Shown here in pieces: positions 1 to 7,431 of a stretch of 11,312 nucleotides of DNA. The notes under the pieces are model-generated. The model worked only from the letters and a program-made list of their open reading frames with translations. It ran no database searches and had not been told where the DNA came from. A program made the position numbers and the translations under genes. This DNA is from an uncultured Eubacteriales bacterium (lineage in GTDB: Bacteria; Bacillota_A; Clostridia; Oscillospirales; CAG-272), in assembly GCA_900555345.1 (NCBI GenBank), contig USKS01000025.1, positions 1 through 11,312 of the forward strand, in the 5' to 3' direction. Position 1 is the first letter of the stretch, and each line of letters begins with the position of its first letter.

Positions 1-40
1 GCCTTAGTCTCGTGGGCTCGGAGATGTGTATAAGAGACAG
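1..40 (+). other. Sequencing-library adapter (Nextera read 2 / Tn5 mosaic end), not genomic
   Basis: Bases 7-40 are exactly the Nextera read-2 transposase adapter, ending in the 19-base Tn5 mosaic end at 22-40. Bases 1-6 (GCCTTA) equal the last six bases of the i7 index N701 (TCGCCTTA) in primer orientation. Translating this segment gives the well-known artefact peptides MCIRDR and MYKRQ, so any reading frame starting here is spurious. Genomic sequence begins at 41. The identification is by recall of the adapter sequences. Confidence 0.98.
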
Positions 41-454
41 GGGGCGGGGTGCGAACTGCTTTTCATCAAGATTTATCGCCTTGAGGCATTTTTTCACCAC
101 GCGAAGGCTGTCGTCCGCGTCGTATATGGTGAAGCTTTTGGGAATACCTATTTTTTCGCCGTCCCGGCGCAGAATACGCACGCACATACTGTGGAATGTG
201 GAAGCGAAAACATCCGCCGCCTCCGTTCCGAGCTTCGCCACAAGGCGGTTTTTAAGCTCATCGGCGGCCTTGTTGGTAAACGTGATGGTAAGAATGTTCC
301 ATGGACGAACGCCGCTCTCTATAAGCCGCTCAACCCTTGCTATGAGCACCGTTGTTTTGCCGGAGCCCGCTCCCGCGAGCACGAGCATGGGTCCGTCCTT
401 ATGAATAACCGCCTCCACCTGGCGTGCATTAAGATTATCCGAAAGTGAAGCCAT
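41..454 (-). CDS. pcrA: UvrD/PcrA-type DNA helicase, N-terminal fragment (cut by contig end)
   Basis: Superfamily 1A 3'-5' DNA helicase, an ATP-driven motor used in repair and replication-conflict resolution. Only the first 138 codons are present, out of a usual 700-750 or so, because the library fragment ends at 41. Visible motifs in order: Q-motif region LNARQVEAV (residues 8-16), Walker A GAGSGKT (28-34), motif Ia TFTNKAADELKNR (58-70) and motif Ib STFHSMCVRILRRD (85-98). All belong to ATPase lobe 1A. The start ATG at 454 is preceded by GGGAGG (461-466, reverse strand), six bases away, and by a good promoter. Motif Ib and the following GIPKSFTIYD segment read most like PcrA of Gram-positives. 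Telling PcrA from other UvrD/Rep paralogues needs the missing C-terminus. It is divergent from asnS. Confidence 0.9.
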
Positions 455-497
455 TTTTTGCCTCCCTATATTATAATTTATTATAAGAGATTATATT

Positions 498-526
498 ATA
501 ATAACATATAATCGCAATTCTATCAA
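498..526 (-). promoter_or_regulatory. Sigma-70 type promoter for the helicase gene
   Basis: Reading leftward, a -35 box TTGATA (521-526) and a -10 box TATTAT (498-503) are separated by exactly 17 bases. A TG sits one base before the -10 box (extended -10). Transcription would start near 491, leaving an AT-rich leader of about 37 bases before the ATG at 454. Visual consensus match only. Confidence 0.6.
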
Positions 527-576
527 GGCTATTTTGCCCCGCCAAGCCCATTCCGTGAAATTTACAAATATTTATC

Positions 577-605
577 TTGCAAATTCTTTGTCCCTGTGCT
601 ATATT
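577..605 (+). promoter_or_regulatory. Sigma-70 type promoter for asnS
   Basis: A -35 box TTGCAA (577-582) and a -10 box TATATT (600-605) are 17 bases apart, with an extended -10 TG at 597-598. The start would be near 612, giving a leader of only about 30 bases. That leaves no room for a T-box, although T-boxes are common ahead of aminoacyl-tRNA synthetase genes in Bacillota. Confidence 0.65.
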
Positions 606-641
606 AAGGTGTATATTATTATTTATTTGAGGTGATCTGAA

Positions 642-2036
642 ATGAAAAGAACGGAGCTGAGGCTTGTTTTTGCCTCTCCGGAAAAGTACGCCGCAGAGCC
701 GGTTAAGATTTGCGGCTGGCTGCGTACCTCCCGCAACTCCAAATCCGTAGGCTTTATCGAACTTAACGACGGCACCTGCTTCTCCAATTTGCAGGTTGTT
801 TATGAGGAAAGCAAGGTCGATAATTTCAAAGAGGTCACCAAGCTTAACGTTGGCTCCGCAGTTTCCGTTACCGGCAGCATTATTCTCACTCCGGAAGCAA
901 AGCAGCCCTTTGAGCTTAAAGCGGAAAGCGTTGAGGTCGAGGGCATCTCAGGTCCCGACTATCCTCTGCAGAAAAAGCGCCACTCCGTTGAGTATCTGCG
1001 CGAGATAGCTTATCTCAGGCCGCGCACGAACCTTTTCTCCGCGGTGTTCCGTGTTCGCAGCGAGGGGGCTTTTGCCATCCATTCGTTTTTCCATCAGAGA
1101 GGCTTTGTGTATGTTCATACGCCCCTTATAACCGGCAGCGACTGCGAGGGCGCGGGCGAGATGTTCAGAGTTACCACTCTTGACATAAACGACCCGCCGA
1201 GAAACGAAGACGGCAGCGTCGACTACACTCAGGATTTCTTCAAAAAGACTACGGGTCTTACAGTTTCCGGTCAGCTTGAGGGCGAGACATTTGCGCAGGC
1301 TTTCGGCAGTATATACACCTTCGGTCCCACCTTCCGTGCGGAAAACTCCAACACCGCGCGCCACGCCGCGGAGTTCTGGATGATAGAGCCCGAAATTGCC
1401 TTTGCCGATCTGCATGACGACATGGTGCTCGCATGGGACATGATCAAATATATAATCAACCATGTTATGGACACCTGTCCGGACGAGCTGAACTTCTTCA
1501 ACAGCTTTGTTGACAAGGGACTTATTGAGCGTCTCAGCGCGCTTCGCGATGCAGACTATAAGACCGTTACCTACACCGAGGCTGTAAAGCTTCTGGAAGA
1601 GAGCGGTGAGAACTTCAAATATCCCGTAAGCTGGGGCTGCGATCTGCAGACCGAGCATGAGAGATACCTCACCGAAAAGGTATTCGGCGCGCCCGTATTT
1701 GTTACGGACTATCCCAAGGAGATCAAATCCTTCTACATGCGTCTCAACGACGACGGAAAGACCGTTGCCGCAATGGATCTGCTTGTCCCCGGTGTCGGCG
1801 AGATCATCGGCGGCAGCCAAAGAGAGGAGCGCCTCGATGTGCTGCTCGAGCGTATGAAGGAGCTCAACATGAAAGAGGAAGACTACTACTGGTACGTCAA
1901 CCTGCGCCGCTGGGGTTCTACAAAGCATGCGGGCTACGGCCTCGGCTTTGAGCGTATCATCATGTACCTCACGGGCGTGTCAAACATCCGCGACGTTATC
2001 CCCTACCCCAGAACGACCGGCACAGCCGAGTTCTGA
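642..2036 (+). CDS. asnS: Asparaginyl-tRNA synthetase (AsnRS)
   Basis: Class IIb aminoacyl-tRNA synthetase that charges tRNA-Asn with asparagine in the cytoplasm. At 464 residues it has the full family length. An N-terminal OB-fold anticodon-binding domain covers about 18-100 ([11 protein letters not shown] start). The catalytic core follows: motif 1 region about 140-165 with [17 protein letters not shown] just after it, motif 2 [15 protein letters not shown] (231-245), and motif 3 GYGLGFERI (431-439) followed by IPYPRT. The [11 protein letters not shown] and [12 protein letters not shown] segments favour AsnRS over AspRS and LysRS. The ATG at 642 has GAGGTGA at 629-635, six bases upstream. 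A free-standing AsnRS suggests direct charging of tRNA-Asn instead of sole reliance on transamidation. The gene is monocistronic, with its own promoter and a strong terminator. Confidence 0.97.
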   Translation: MKRTELRLVFASPEKYAAEPVKICGWLRTSRNSKSVGFIELNDGTCFSNLQVVYEESKVDNFKEVTKLNVGSAVSVTGSIILTPEAKQPFELKAESVEVEGISGPDYPLQKKRHSVEYLREIAYLRPRTNLFSAVFRVRSEGAFAIHSFFHQRGFVYVHTPLITGSDCEGAGEMFRVTTLDINDPPRNEDGSVDYTQDFFKKTTGLTVSGQLEGETFAQAFGSIYTFGPTFRAENSNTARHAAEFWMIEPEIAFADLHDDMVLAWDMIKYIINHVMDTCPDELNFFNSFVDKGLIERLSALRDADYKTVTYTEAVKLLEESGENFKYPVSWGCDLQTEHERYLTEKVFGAPVFVTDYPKEIKSFYMRLNDDGKTVAAMDLLVPGVGEIIGGSQREERLDVLLERMKELNMKEEDYYWYVNLRRWGSTKHAGYGLGFERIIMYLTGVSNIRDVIPYPRTTGTAEF

Positions 2037-2051
2037 TTTTTCAGCCAAAAC

Positions 2052-2095
2052 AAAAGAGCAAAAATTCCTTTCGGAATTTTTGCTCTTTTTTCTTT
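2052..2095 (+). terminator. Strong intrinsic terminator after asnS, probably bidirectional
   Basis: A perfect 17-bp stem (2052-2068 with 2073-2089) around a TTTC loop (2069-2072) is followed by a T-rich run to 2095. It starts 15 bases after the asnS stop. Its outer A/T pairs, plus TTTTGTTTTGG on the opposite strand, give a T-rich tail leftward too, so it can also end the convergent ABC operon. Confidence 0.93.
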
Positions 2096-2112
2096 GGAGT
2101 TTTCTGACTGTA

Positions 2113-2129
2113 AAGCCGCAGCGCGGCTT
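2113..2129 (-). terminator. Short GC-rich hairpin after the ABC operon (weak terminator candidate)
   Basis: A 7-bp stem, AAGCCGC (2113-2119) with GCGGCTT (2123-2129), has a 3-base loop and lies 16 bases past the stop of the leftward transporter gene. The downstream T run in the leftward direction is short (TTTAC), so alone it would be a weak terminator. It stands in series with the stronger hairpin at 2052-2089. Confidence 0.4.
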
Positions 2130-2145
2130 ACGTCCGAGCATCACA

Positions 2146-4392
2146 TCACGCCGACGGCTGCACCCTTACCATTTTAGACATCTGTCTTTGCGCCATGACG
2201 AGTTCGTAGTACAGTCCTTTTTTCTTCATAAGCTCCATGTGCGTTCCCACCTCGGCAACGGTGCCCTTATCAAGCACCACAAGTCTTGTGGCGTTGCGCA
2301 GGGTGGAAAGTCTGTGGGCTATTGCAATGGTGGTTCTGCCCGCAATAAGCTTTTGCAGCGCGTCCTGAATGTCTTTTTCCGTCTCCGTATCAAGGGCACT
2401 GGTCGCCTCGTCAAGAATGAGTATGCGCGGGTCGTGCAGAAGCGCCCTTGCAATGGCGACCCTCTGCCGCTCTCCGCCGGAGAGCGTATATCCCTTTTCG
2501 CCGATCACGGTATCGTACCCGTCGCTGAGCCGCACGGCAAATTTGTGCACGCCCGCAAGCTTTGCGGCGTTTATGACCTCCTCGGCGCTCGCCCCCGGCT
2601 TTGCATAAGCGATATTCTCATACAGCGTTCCGCCAAACAACATGGTCTCCTGAAGAACTACTCCCATATGGTGCCGCAGGGACTCCTGCTTTATATCTCT
2701 TATGTCAACTCCGCCTATGCGTATCTCTCCCTCGTCGGGGTCGTACAGGCGCATTATGAGATTTATAAGCGTTGATTTACCGACACCCGAGCGGCCTACT
2801 ATGCCTATCATCTCTCCGGGGCGGATCGTAAGATCTACGTTTTTCAGAACCTCTGCAGAGCCGTCGTATCCGAAGCTTACGTTATCTATTTCAATTTCTC
2901 CGCAAGCGTCGGTATCCACAGCACCCGCTTTGTCCGAAACGTCGCTTTCCTCGTCGATAACGTCAAAGACCTTTGCAACGGACGTCATGGTATAGCTGAG
3001 CCGCCTCGTAAGTCCGGACATCCAGCGCAGAGGGCCGTATATCATGGATACATAGATGGAAAACTGCTGCATTTCTCCGAGAGTCATTGTGCCGTCAAGA
3101 ATTTTGTTTCCCACAAAATACAAAAGGAAAAACTCTCCGAGTCCCATAAAAAAGCTTGTAACCGGCCATGTAAGCGCAAAAAACGTTTCATTGGAAGTCT
3201 GTGTTTTGCGCTCTTCCGATATGGCGCTGTCGTAACGCTCTTTCTCATACTCCTCCGTGCCGAAGGATTTTACCACACGTATGCCCGAAAAAGCATTGTG
3301 CAGAACGGTGCTTGCACGTGACCTGAGCATCCACTGCCTACCGTAGCGTTTACCGAGATATTCCCACATAAGCCTGTGCGAAAGCATGACAAGCGGGGCA
3401 GGCAGCAGCACCATGAGCGCAAGCCGCCAGTCATATGTAATAAGCAGCACGGTTATGCCGACAAGCATGAGTATATTCTCGGCAGAGCTGCCTATTTCAC
3501 TTGATATAAACTGCTGTATCTGACCCGTATCGCTTGTGACCCTGTTTATAAGCTCACCGGAGGTGCGCTTTGATATGCGGGAAAGGGACATGCTTTCTAT
3601 TTTTTCAAAGGTCACCGACCGAAGCATTACTATAACTTTGCTTGCAGACAGGGTCTGCAGGTATGAGCGCAGCATTGTAAGAAGGCGCGCCGCCACCTGA
3701 ACCGCGAGCAGCATTGCAACGACAATTATATACTGCGCCGGAACGGGCATGGTATCAGCCTTGATGTAGTCGTCCACCAGGATACGGTTGACGTACGGAT
3801 GCAGCATTTGAAGCCCTGCTATTATAAAATACAGTACTACCGAGGAATATATATATCCGTGGTACGGCTTTGCCATTTTCCACAAACGCCTTAAATACTG
3901 TTTCTTCGGTGCGCATTTCGGGCAGACCGTGCTGCCCGGCGGTAGCGGACGGCGGCATTTCGGGCAGATACGCCCTGCACCGACGGAGTCGGCATCGCCG
4001 CAGGCGGCGGTGCTCGCGGCTGAGTCCGAAGCAGAGCCGCACTTTGCCTCCGAATCTGCAGTTTCAGCCGCGGCTGTCTCGCATGATCTCTGCTTCAAAT
4101 AAGCGTTCATACTTCTTTGGCATCTGCAGAAATTATCGAGATATTCCATTGTGCCGCGGCAGATAAGTATATAACCGCCGTTTGTTACAGCTTCAAGGGA
4201 AACGCAGCCGATCCCTCGGTTTATACGGCATGATACGGCACGTGAAGTGTCCAGTACAAGAGCCTCACCGCTTGTTTTTATCTCCGCCCGATCGCCGTAC
4301 AGTACAGCCGTGCCGCGCAGCGGTGTTTTGCCGCAGCCGCGGTCAAGATCGAAGTCGGTTTTTGCAATTACGGTTTCATTTCTGTTTTTCAT
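2146..4392 (-). CDS. ABC exporter half-transporter with N-terminal soluble domain and zinc ribbon (second ABC subunit of DUF1854 operon)
   Basis: Membrane ATP-binding cassette exporter subunit of the ABC-B (MsbA-like) fold, 748 residues; substrate unknown. A soluble N-terminal region of about 100 residues has a beta-rich, possibly PH-like look. Next come an Ala/Ser/Cys-rich linker (about 103-140) and a zinc ribbon CPKC (143-146) with CPKC (157-160), ten residues apart. A six-helix exporter transmembrane domain runs about 175-465. The nucleotide-binding domain has Walker A GRSGVGKST (533-541), Q-loop Gln581, signature LSGGERQR (637-644), Walker B ILILDE (657-662) with catalytic Glu662, and H-loop His693, all intact. 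The ATG at 4392 lies 2 bases after the DUF1854 stop with no clear Shine-Dalgarno, so translational coupling is likely. A usual half-exporter is about 580-600 residues; the extra length is the N-terminal extension. It probably pairs with the other ABC subunit as a heterodimer (inference). Confidence 0.93.
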   Translation of the reverse strand: MKNRNETVIAKTDFDLDRGCGKTPLRGTAVLYGDRAEIKTSGEALVLDTSRAVSCRINRGIGCVSLEAVTNGGYILICRGTMEYLDNFCRCQRSMNAYLKQRSCETAAAETADSEAKCGSASDSAASTAACGDADSVGAGRICPKCRRPLPPGSTVCPKCAPKKQYLRRLWKMAKPYHGYIYSSVVLYFIIAGLQMLHPYVNRILVDDYIKADTMPVPAQYIIVVAMLLAVQVAARLLTMLRSYLQTLSASKVIVMLRSVTFEKIESMSLSRISKRTSGELINRVTSDTGQIQQFISSEIGSSAENILMLVGITVLLITYDWRLALMVLLPAPLVMLSHRLMWEYLGKRYGRQWMLRSRASTVLHNAFSGIRVVKSFGTEEYEKERYDSAISEERKTQTSNETFFALTWPVTSFFMGLGEFFLLYFVGNKILDGTMTLGEMQQFSIYVSMIYGPLRWMSGLTRRLSYTMTSVAKVFDVIDEESDVSDKAGAVDTDACGEIEIDNVSFGYDGSAEVLKNVDLTIRPGEMIGIVGRSGVGKSTLINLIMRLYDPDEGEIRIGGVDIRDIKQESLRHHMGVVLQETMLFGGTLYENIAYAKPGASAEEVINAAKLAGVHKFAVRLSDGYDTVIGEKGYTLSGGERQRVAIARALLHDPRILILDEATSALDTETEKDIQDALQKLIAGRTTIAIAHRLSTLRNATRLVVLDKGTVAEVGTHMELMKKKGLYYELVMAQRQMSKMVRVQPSA

Positions 4393-4394
4393 TA

Positions 4395-4958
4395 TTACAA
4401 ATAAATTTCAAGCTTTCTCATGCTTTTTTTGTCAAGTGCCGAAATCGGGGATATTTCATATCTGTTTCCGTTCGCATCGACAATGACAGCTTTGTCGCCG
4501 TCTATTACCGATATGCTGCGGGAGGTATCCTGAAGCGTGAATTCCAGCTCGCCCGCGTCGGTATTACACTTCCAGAACGACGTGCCGTGCATTTCCTTAA
4601 GCGAGTGTATTTTCGTAATTCTCGGGGTGTAATACTTGCGGTCGAGCTCGTATCTTATGATTTCCCGCTGCTCCGGCGAAAAATCGTCAACGCGGCGTAT
4701 AAGTCCAATTTCCTCGCCGTCGCCGTCCTGTACGGATATATACTCCCACGGCAGCTTATACGGAAACGAGCGGTGGAACCACACTCTGTCACAGTCTTTC
4801 GCTTCCCCGCCCGAGGACAGTTTTGCGCCCGTAAAATCTCCGCGTCTTTCAAAGCGGCAGTTTTCGGGTGTGAGAAAGCTTATGCCCGCCGCCTCCGACA
4901 GCGCAACAGTCGCCTGTGCCGATACTTTTTCATTTGCTGTATCCATTACTTCAATCAC
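4395..4958 (-). CDS. DUF1854-family protein between two ABC exporter subunits
   Basis: Soluble protein of 187 residues with no signal peptide or membrane segment. I recognise the DUF1854 pattern: a charged dG-E-ig-i motif (DGDGEEIGLI, 78-87), an acidic segment ending in RYELDRKYYTPRITKI (102-117), a strand pair with TDAGELEFTLQD (133-144) and a C-terminal DANGNRYEISPISALD (161-176). The biochemical function is unknown. Members in some proteobacteria accompany an ABC transporter near cyanophycin genes. The GTG start at 4958 overlaps the upstream TGA stop in a GTGA junction. An ATG five codons in (4946) has AGAGGAG 11 bases upstream and is an equally plausible start, giving 183 residues. Position between two transporter subunits, with a 4-base overlap and a 2-base gap, implies equimolar co-expression and probably a role in the same complex. 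Confidence 0.85.
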   Translation of the reverse strand: MIEVMDTANEKVSAQATVALSEAAGISFLTPENCRFERRGDFTGAKLSSGGEAKDCDRVWFHRSFPYKLPWEYISVQDGDGEEIGLIRRVDDFSPEQREIIRYELDRKYYTPRITKIHSLKEMHGTSFWKCNTDAGELEFTLQDTSRSISVIDGDKAVIVDANGNRYEISPISALDKKSMRKLEIYL

Positions 4959-7339
4959 TCCTCTACTCCCGCGTTTTTAAGCGCCTCATACTGAAGCGTG
5001 TACAATTTGAAATATATTCCCTTTTGTCTTATGAGCTGCGCATGCGTTCCGCTTTCGGCAACGCTGCCGTGTTCTATAACGTACAGCTTTTCGCAGTCGC
5101 GCAGAGTCGACAGACGGTGCGCTATCATGATAGTCGTTCGCCCGCGGCAAAGCTTTTCAAGAGATGCCTGTATCGCGCGCTCCGTGCGCGTATCCATAGC
5201 GCTTGTAGCTTCGTCAAGTATAAGTATCTTCGGGTCTCTGAGGATAGCACGGGCAATGGATATACGCTGACGCTCTCCGCCGGAAAGCTCCTTATGTCCC
5301 CAGCCCAGCTTTGTCATATACCCATCCGGAAGCTTTACTATAAACTCATGCGCGCCGGCAGCTTTCGCCGCGCTGACAACGTCGTCTACCGTCGCCTCCG
5401 GAGCGGCATATCGGATATTGTCAAGTACGGTACCCGGAATAAGATGGGATTCCTGAGAAACTATGGCGATATTTTTATGCAGCGTGTCAAACGACAGCTC
5501 TCTCAGATCATGCCCGTCTATAAGTATCCGTCCTTTGTCCGGATCGTACAGACGCATGAGAAGATTGGCAATTGTCGATTTTCCCGCGCCCGTATGCCCT
5601 ACGATACCGATCTTCGAGCCCGCGGGGGCATCGATCGACACGTCGTTTATAACGCTGCGGCTTTTATCATAGCCGAAGGTGACATTTTCAAAACGGATGC
5701 TGCCGCCGACATTTTCAAGTTCTATCGGCTTTTCGCACTCTTTGACCTCAGGCTCTGCATCCATTACCTCCATAAGGCGGTATGTGGCATTAAAGCAGCT
5801 TGTCATGGACTGAGTTATATCCACAAAGAACACAAGCGGAGAATACAGCATGGAAGTGTACGCGAGAAAAGACAACAGCTTGCCGTATGTAAGGCTGCCG
5901 TCTATTACAAGCCAGCCGCCGACTCCGGTCACAAGTACCGAGCTTATAACAAAGATAAACGTAACACACGGAAACATGACGGATTCAAAGCCGTTTGAGC
6001 GTCTGTCCGCCAGTGCAAAATCGCTGCTTTTCACATTAAAGCGCGAGATTTCTTCTTTTTCTCTGGAAAAAGCCTTTACAACTCTCGCACCGCCGAGCAC
6101 GTCGGACAGAAGTCCAGACATGGAACGCGATGCGGAGTAGCTTTTGGCGCGCAGCTTATGCATTACGCCGAATAGCCATTTTACAGCCAGCATCGCCAGC
6201 GGGCAGAACGCCACGGCTATAAGCGACAGCCGCCAGTCTATCACGAACATTATGACCGCGACCGCAACGGTCTGAATAAAATTTACAATGAAGTAAGGCA
6301 GTCCGTCAACGAAAAACCAATATATGGTGTTTGCGTCAGAGTCCACCTGATTCATCAGCGCGCCGGTGTGCCGATTTGTGAAATACGAAAGCGAAAGCCT
6401 TTCGATGGAATTGAATATGGTCTTTTTCAGATCATATACGATTCCCGGCACAACCCTTGCGGTTATTACGCCCGAAAGCATTTCGACAAGAAGCGACATT
6501 ATTCGCAGCGCAGCGATCATGAAAATAACAAGCAGCACCTGCCCGTAAAACTCGCCGCCCACGCTCAGTACCTTATCGTAAAAAAACTGCGAGCTGATGT
6601 ACGGCGATATGACGCCGAGGGCGGCTGTCAGCCCCATGGTTACAAGCGTTGCAAGCACACTCATGCGGTACTTTTTGGCAAAGCTCATAAGCCTTGCTAT
6701 AACGCTCATGCGTCCCGCGCAGTGCGGACAGATCTTTGCGTGCGGGTCGGGATATTTTCTTCCGCATTTCGGGCAGTACAGTCCGTCGTCCGACTCTTCA
6801 TCGTCTCCGCCGCCGGGACCCCCGCCTGGTCCTCCCGGTCCGCCGGGTCCGCCGGGTCCTCCGGGACCCATAGGAGCATTCTCTGCATGATGCTTTTCTT
6901 TATGCCCGTTTTCCGGTTTCTCACCGCCGTTCAGAAAAGCGCACAGCTTTTCCATGCTTTTCTCCCTGTCGCGGGTGAGAAAGGTTATGATCTCGCTGTT
7001 TCCCGTTTCGCTGCTGCGTGCACTCAGCGTGCAGCCGGACATTATAACATCCACTCTGTAGTCGGAAAGCCTTGTGCGGTCTATATGCTTTGCCGAAACC
7101 TTTGTAAACTTAACCGTAAGGCGGCGCGGGTCGCCCATGCGCCGCCGTGTTTTGGGAACGACCGCCTGAATACCGCCCACAAGCACGATCTCTCTGTCCG
7201 TTACAAGTATCCAGTTATCGCAATATGTGCCGTCCGCGTCCCTGTCCGATGCTGCTGCCGCGACTATATCGCCTCTCGGCACACCGAATTTTTCAGCTTC
7301 GGCAAAAACTTCTTCGGGTATTCTTCCAAACTCTCTCAA
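4955..7339 (-). CDS. ABC exporter half-transporter with N-terminal domain, Gly-Pro linker and zinc ribbon (first gene of DUF1854 operon)
   Basis: ABC-B type exporter subunit, 794 residues from the TTG at 7339; substrate unknown. Order: soluble N-terminal domain about 1-140 with a PH-like strand pattern (NWILVTDREIVLVGG, 42-56), a Gly-Pro repeat linker (158-178), an acidic patch (DDEESDD), zinc ribbon CPKC (189-192) and CPHC (204-207), six transmembrane helices about 225-520, then the ATPase domain. ATPase motifs: Walker A GHTGAGKST (581-589), Gln629, LSGGERQR (685-692), ILILDE with Glu710, and His741, all canonical. The open frame extends 23 codons further to a TTG at 7408, but those codons encode a terminator hairpin. 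The TTG at 7339 has AGAGGTG (7344-7350) just upstream and is preferred, though unproven. It ends in a GTGA overlap with the DUF1854 gene. Confidence 0.9.
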   Translation of the reverse strand: MREFGRIPEEVFAEAEKFGVPRGDIVAAAASDRDADGTYCDNWILVTDREIVLVGGIQAVVPKTRRRMGDPRRLTVKFTKVSAKHIDRTRLSDYRVDVIMSGCTLSARSSETGNSEIITFLTRDREKSMEKLCAFLNGGEKPENGHKEKHHAENAPMGPGGPGGPGGPGGPGGGPGGGDDEESDDGLYCPKCGRKYPDPHAKICPHCAGRMSVIARLMSFAKKYRMSVLATLVTMGLTAALGVISPYISSQFFYDKVLSVGGEFYGQVLLVIFMIAALRIMSLLVEMLSGVITARVVPGIVYDLKKTIFNSIERLSLSYFTNRHTGALMNQVDSDANTIYWFFVDGLPYFIVNFIQTVAVAVIMFVIDWRLSLIAVAFCPLAMLAVKWLFGVMHKLRAKSYSASRSMSGLLSDVLGGARVVKAFSREKEEISRFNVKSSDFALADRRSNGFESVMFPCVTFIFVISSVLVTGVGGWLVIDGSLTYGKLLSFLAYTSMLYSPLVFFVDITQSMTSCFNATYRLMEVMDAEPEVKECEKPIELENVGGSIRFENVTFGYDKSRSVINDVSIDAPAGSKIGIVGHTGAGKSTIANLLMRLYDPDKGRILIDGHDLRELSFDTLHKNIAIVSQESHLIPGTVLDNIRYAAPEATVDDVVSAAKAAGAHEFIVKLPDGYMTKLGWGHKELSGGERQRISIARAILRDPKILILDEATSAMDTRTERAIQASLEKLCRGRTTIMIAHRLSTLRDCEKLYVIEHGSVAESGTHAQLIRQKGIYFKLYTLQYEALKNAGVEE
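6806..6868 (-). repeat. GC-rich tandem repeat encoding a Gly-Pro linker (GPG/GPGG units)
   Basis: Twenty-one codons encode five GPG/GPGG-type units in a row, followed by GGGPGGG, in the first ABC subunit. The 9-base DNA units vary at third positions, so the repeat is selected or maintained at the protein level and is not a fresh slippage tract. It joins the soluble N-terminal domain to the zinc ribbon and is presumably a flexible spacer. The sister subunit has an Ala/Ser-rich linker at the same place. Confidence 0.85.
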
Positions 7340-7360
7340 AGTACACCTCTGCAATTTTTG

Positions 7361-7406
7361 AAAAAGCCTCCGCAAAAGGCCGGCAGCAGCCGGTTTTTGC
7401 GGAGGC
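7361..7406 (-). terminator. Intrinsic terminator hairpin after the RpiB-like gene, just upstream of the ABC operon
   Basis: A 12-bp outer stem, 7366-7377 with 7395-7406, encloses a small internal loop and a 5-bp GC stem (7380-7384 with 7389-7393) with loop AGCA. Reading leftward, the hairpin is followed at once by TTTTT (7365-7361). That polarity fits termination of the RpiB-like transcript, whose stop is 25 bases upstream. Only about 20 bases separate it from the probable TTG start of the transporter gene. Confidence 0.85.
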
Positions 7407-7431
7407 AAACCGTCATGTGGTTATGGGGAGA

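Noticed and set aside
606..641. T-box or other riboswitch ahead of asnS
   Set aside because: The leader after the predicted promoter is only about 30 bases and has no specifier stem or antiterminator.
948..1928. A 326-codon open frame antisense to asnS
   Set aside because: Its product shows no recognisable family, it has no ribosome binding site of note, and it mirrors a clear full-length AsnRS. It is a shadow frame caused by codon bias.
2146..7339. A complete cyanophycin metabolism locus
   Set aside because: Only the DUF1854/ABC association recalls it; no cyanophycin synthetase or cyanophycinase gene is in the window.
7340..7408. N-terminal 23 codons of the first ABC subunit starting at TTG 7408
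   Set aside because: This stretch is a terminator stem-loop with a T run for the upstream gene and has no ribosome binding site; the TTG at 7339 is better supported.
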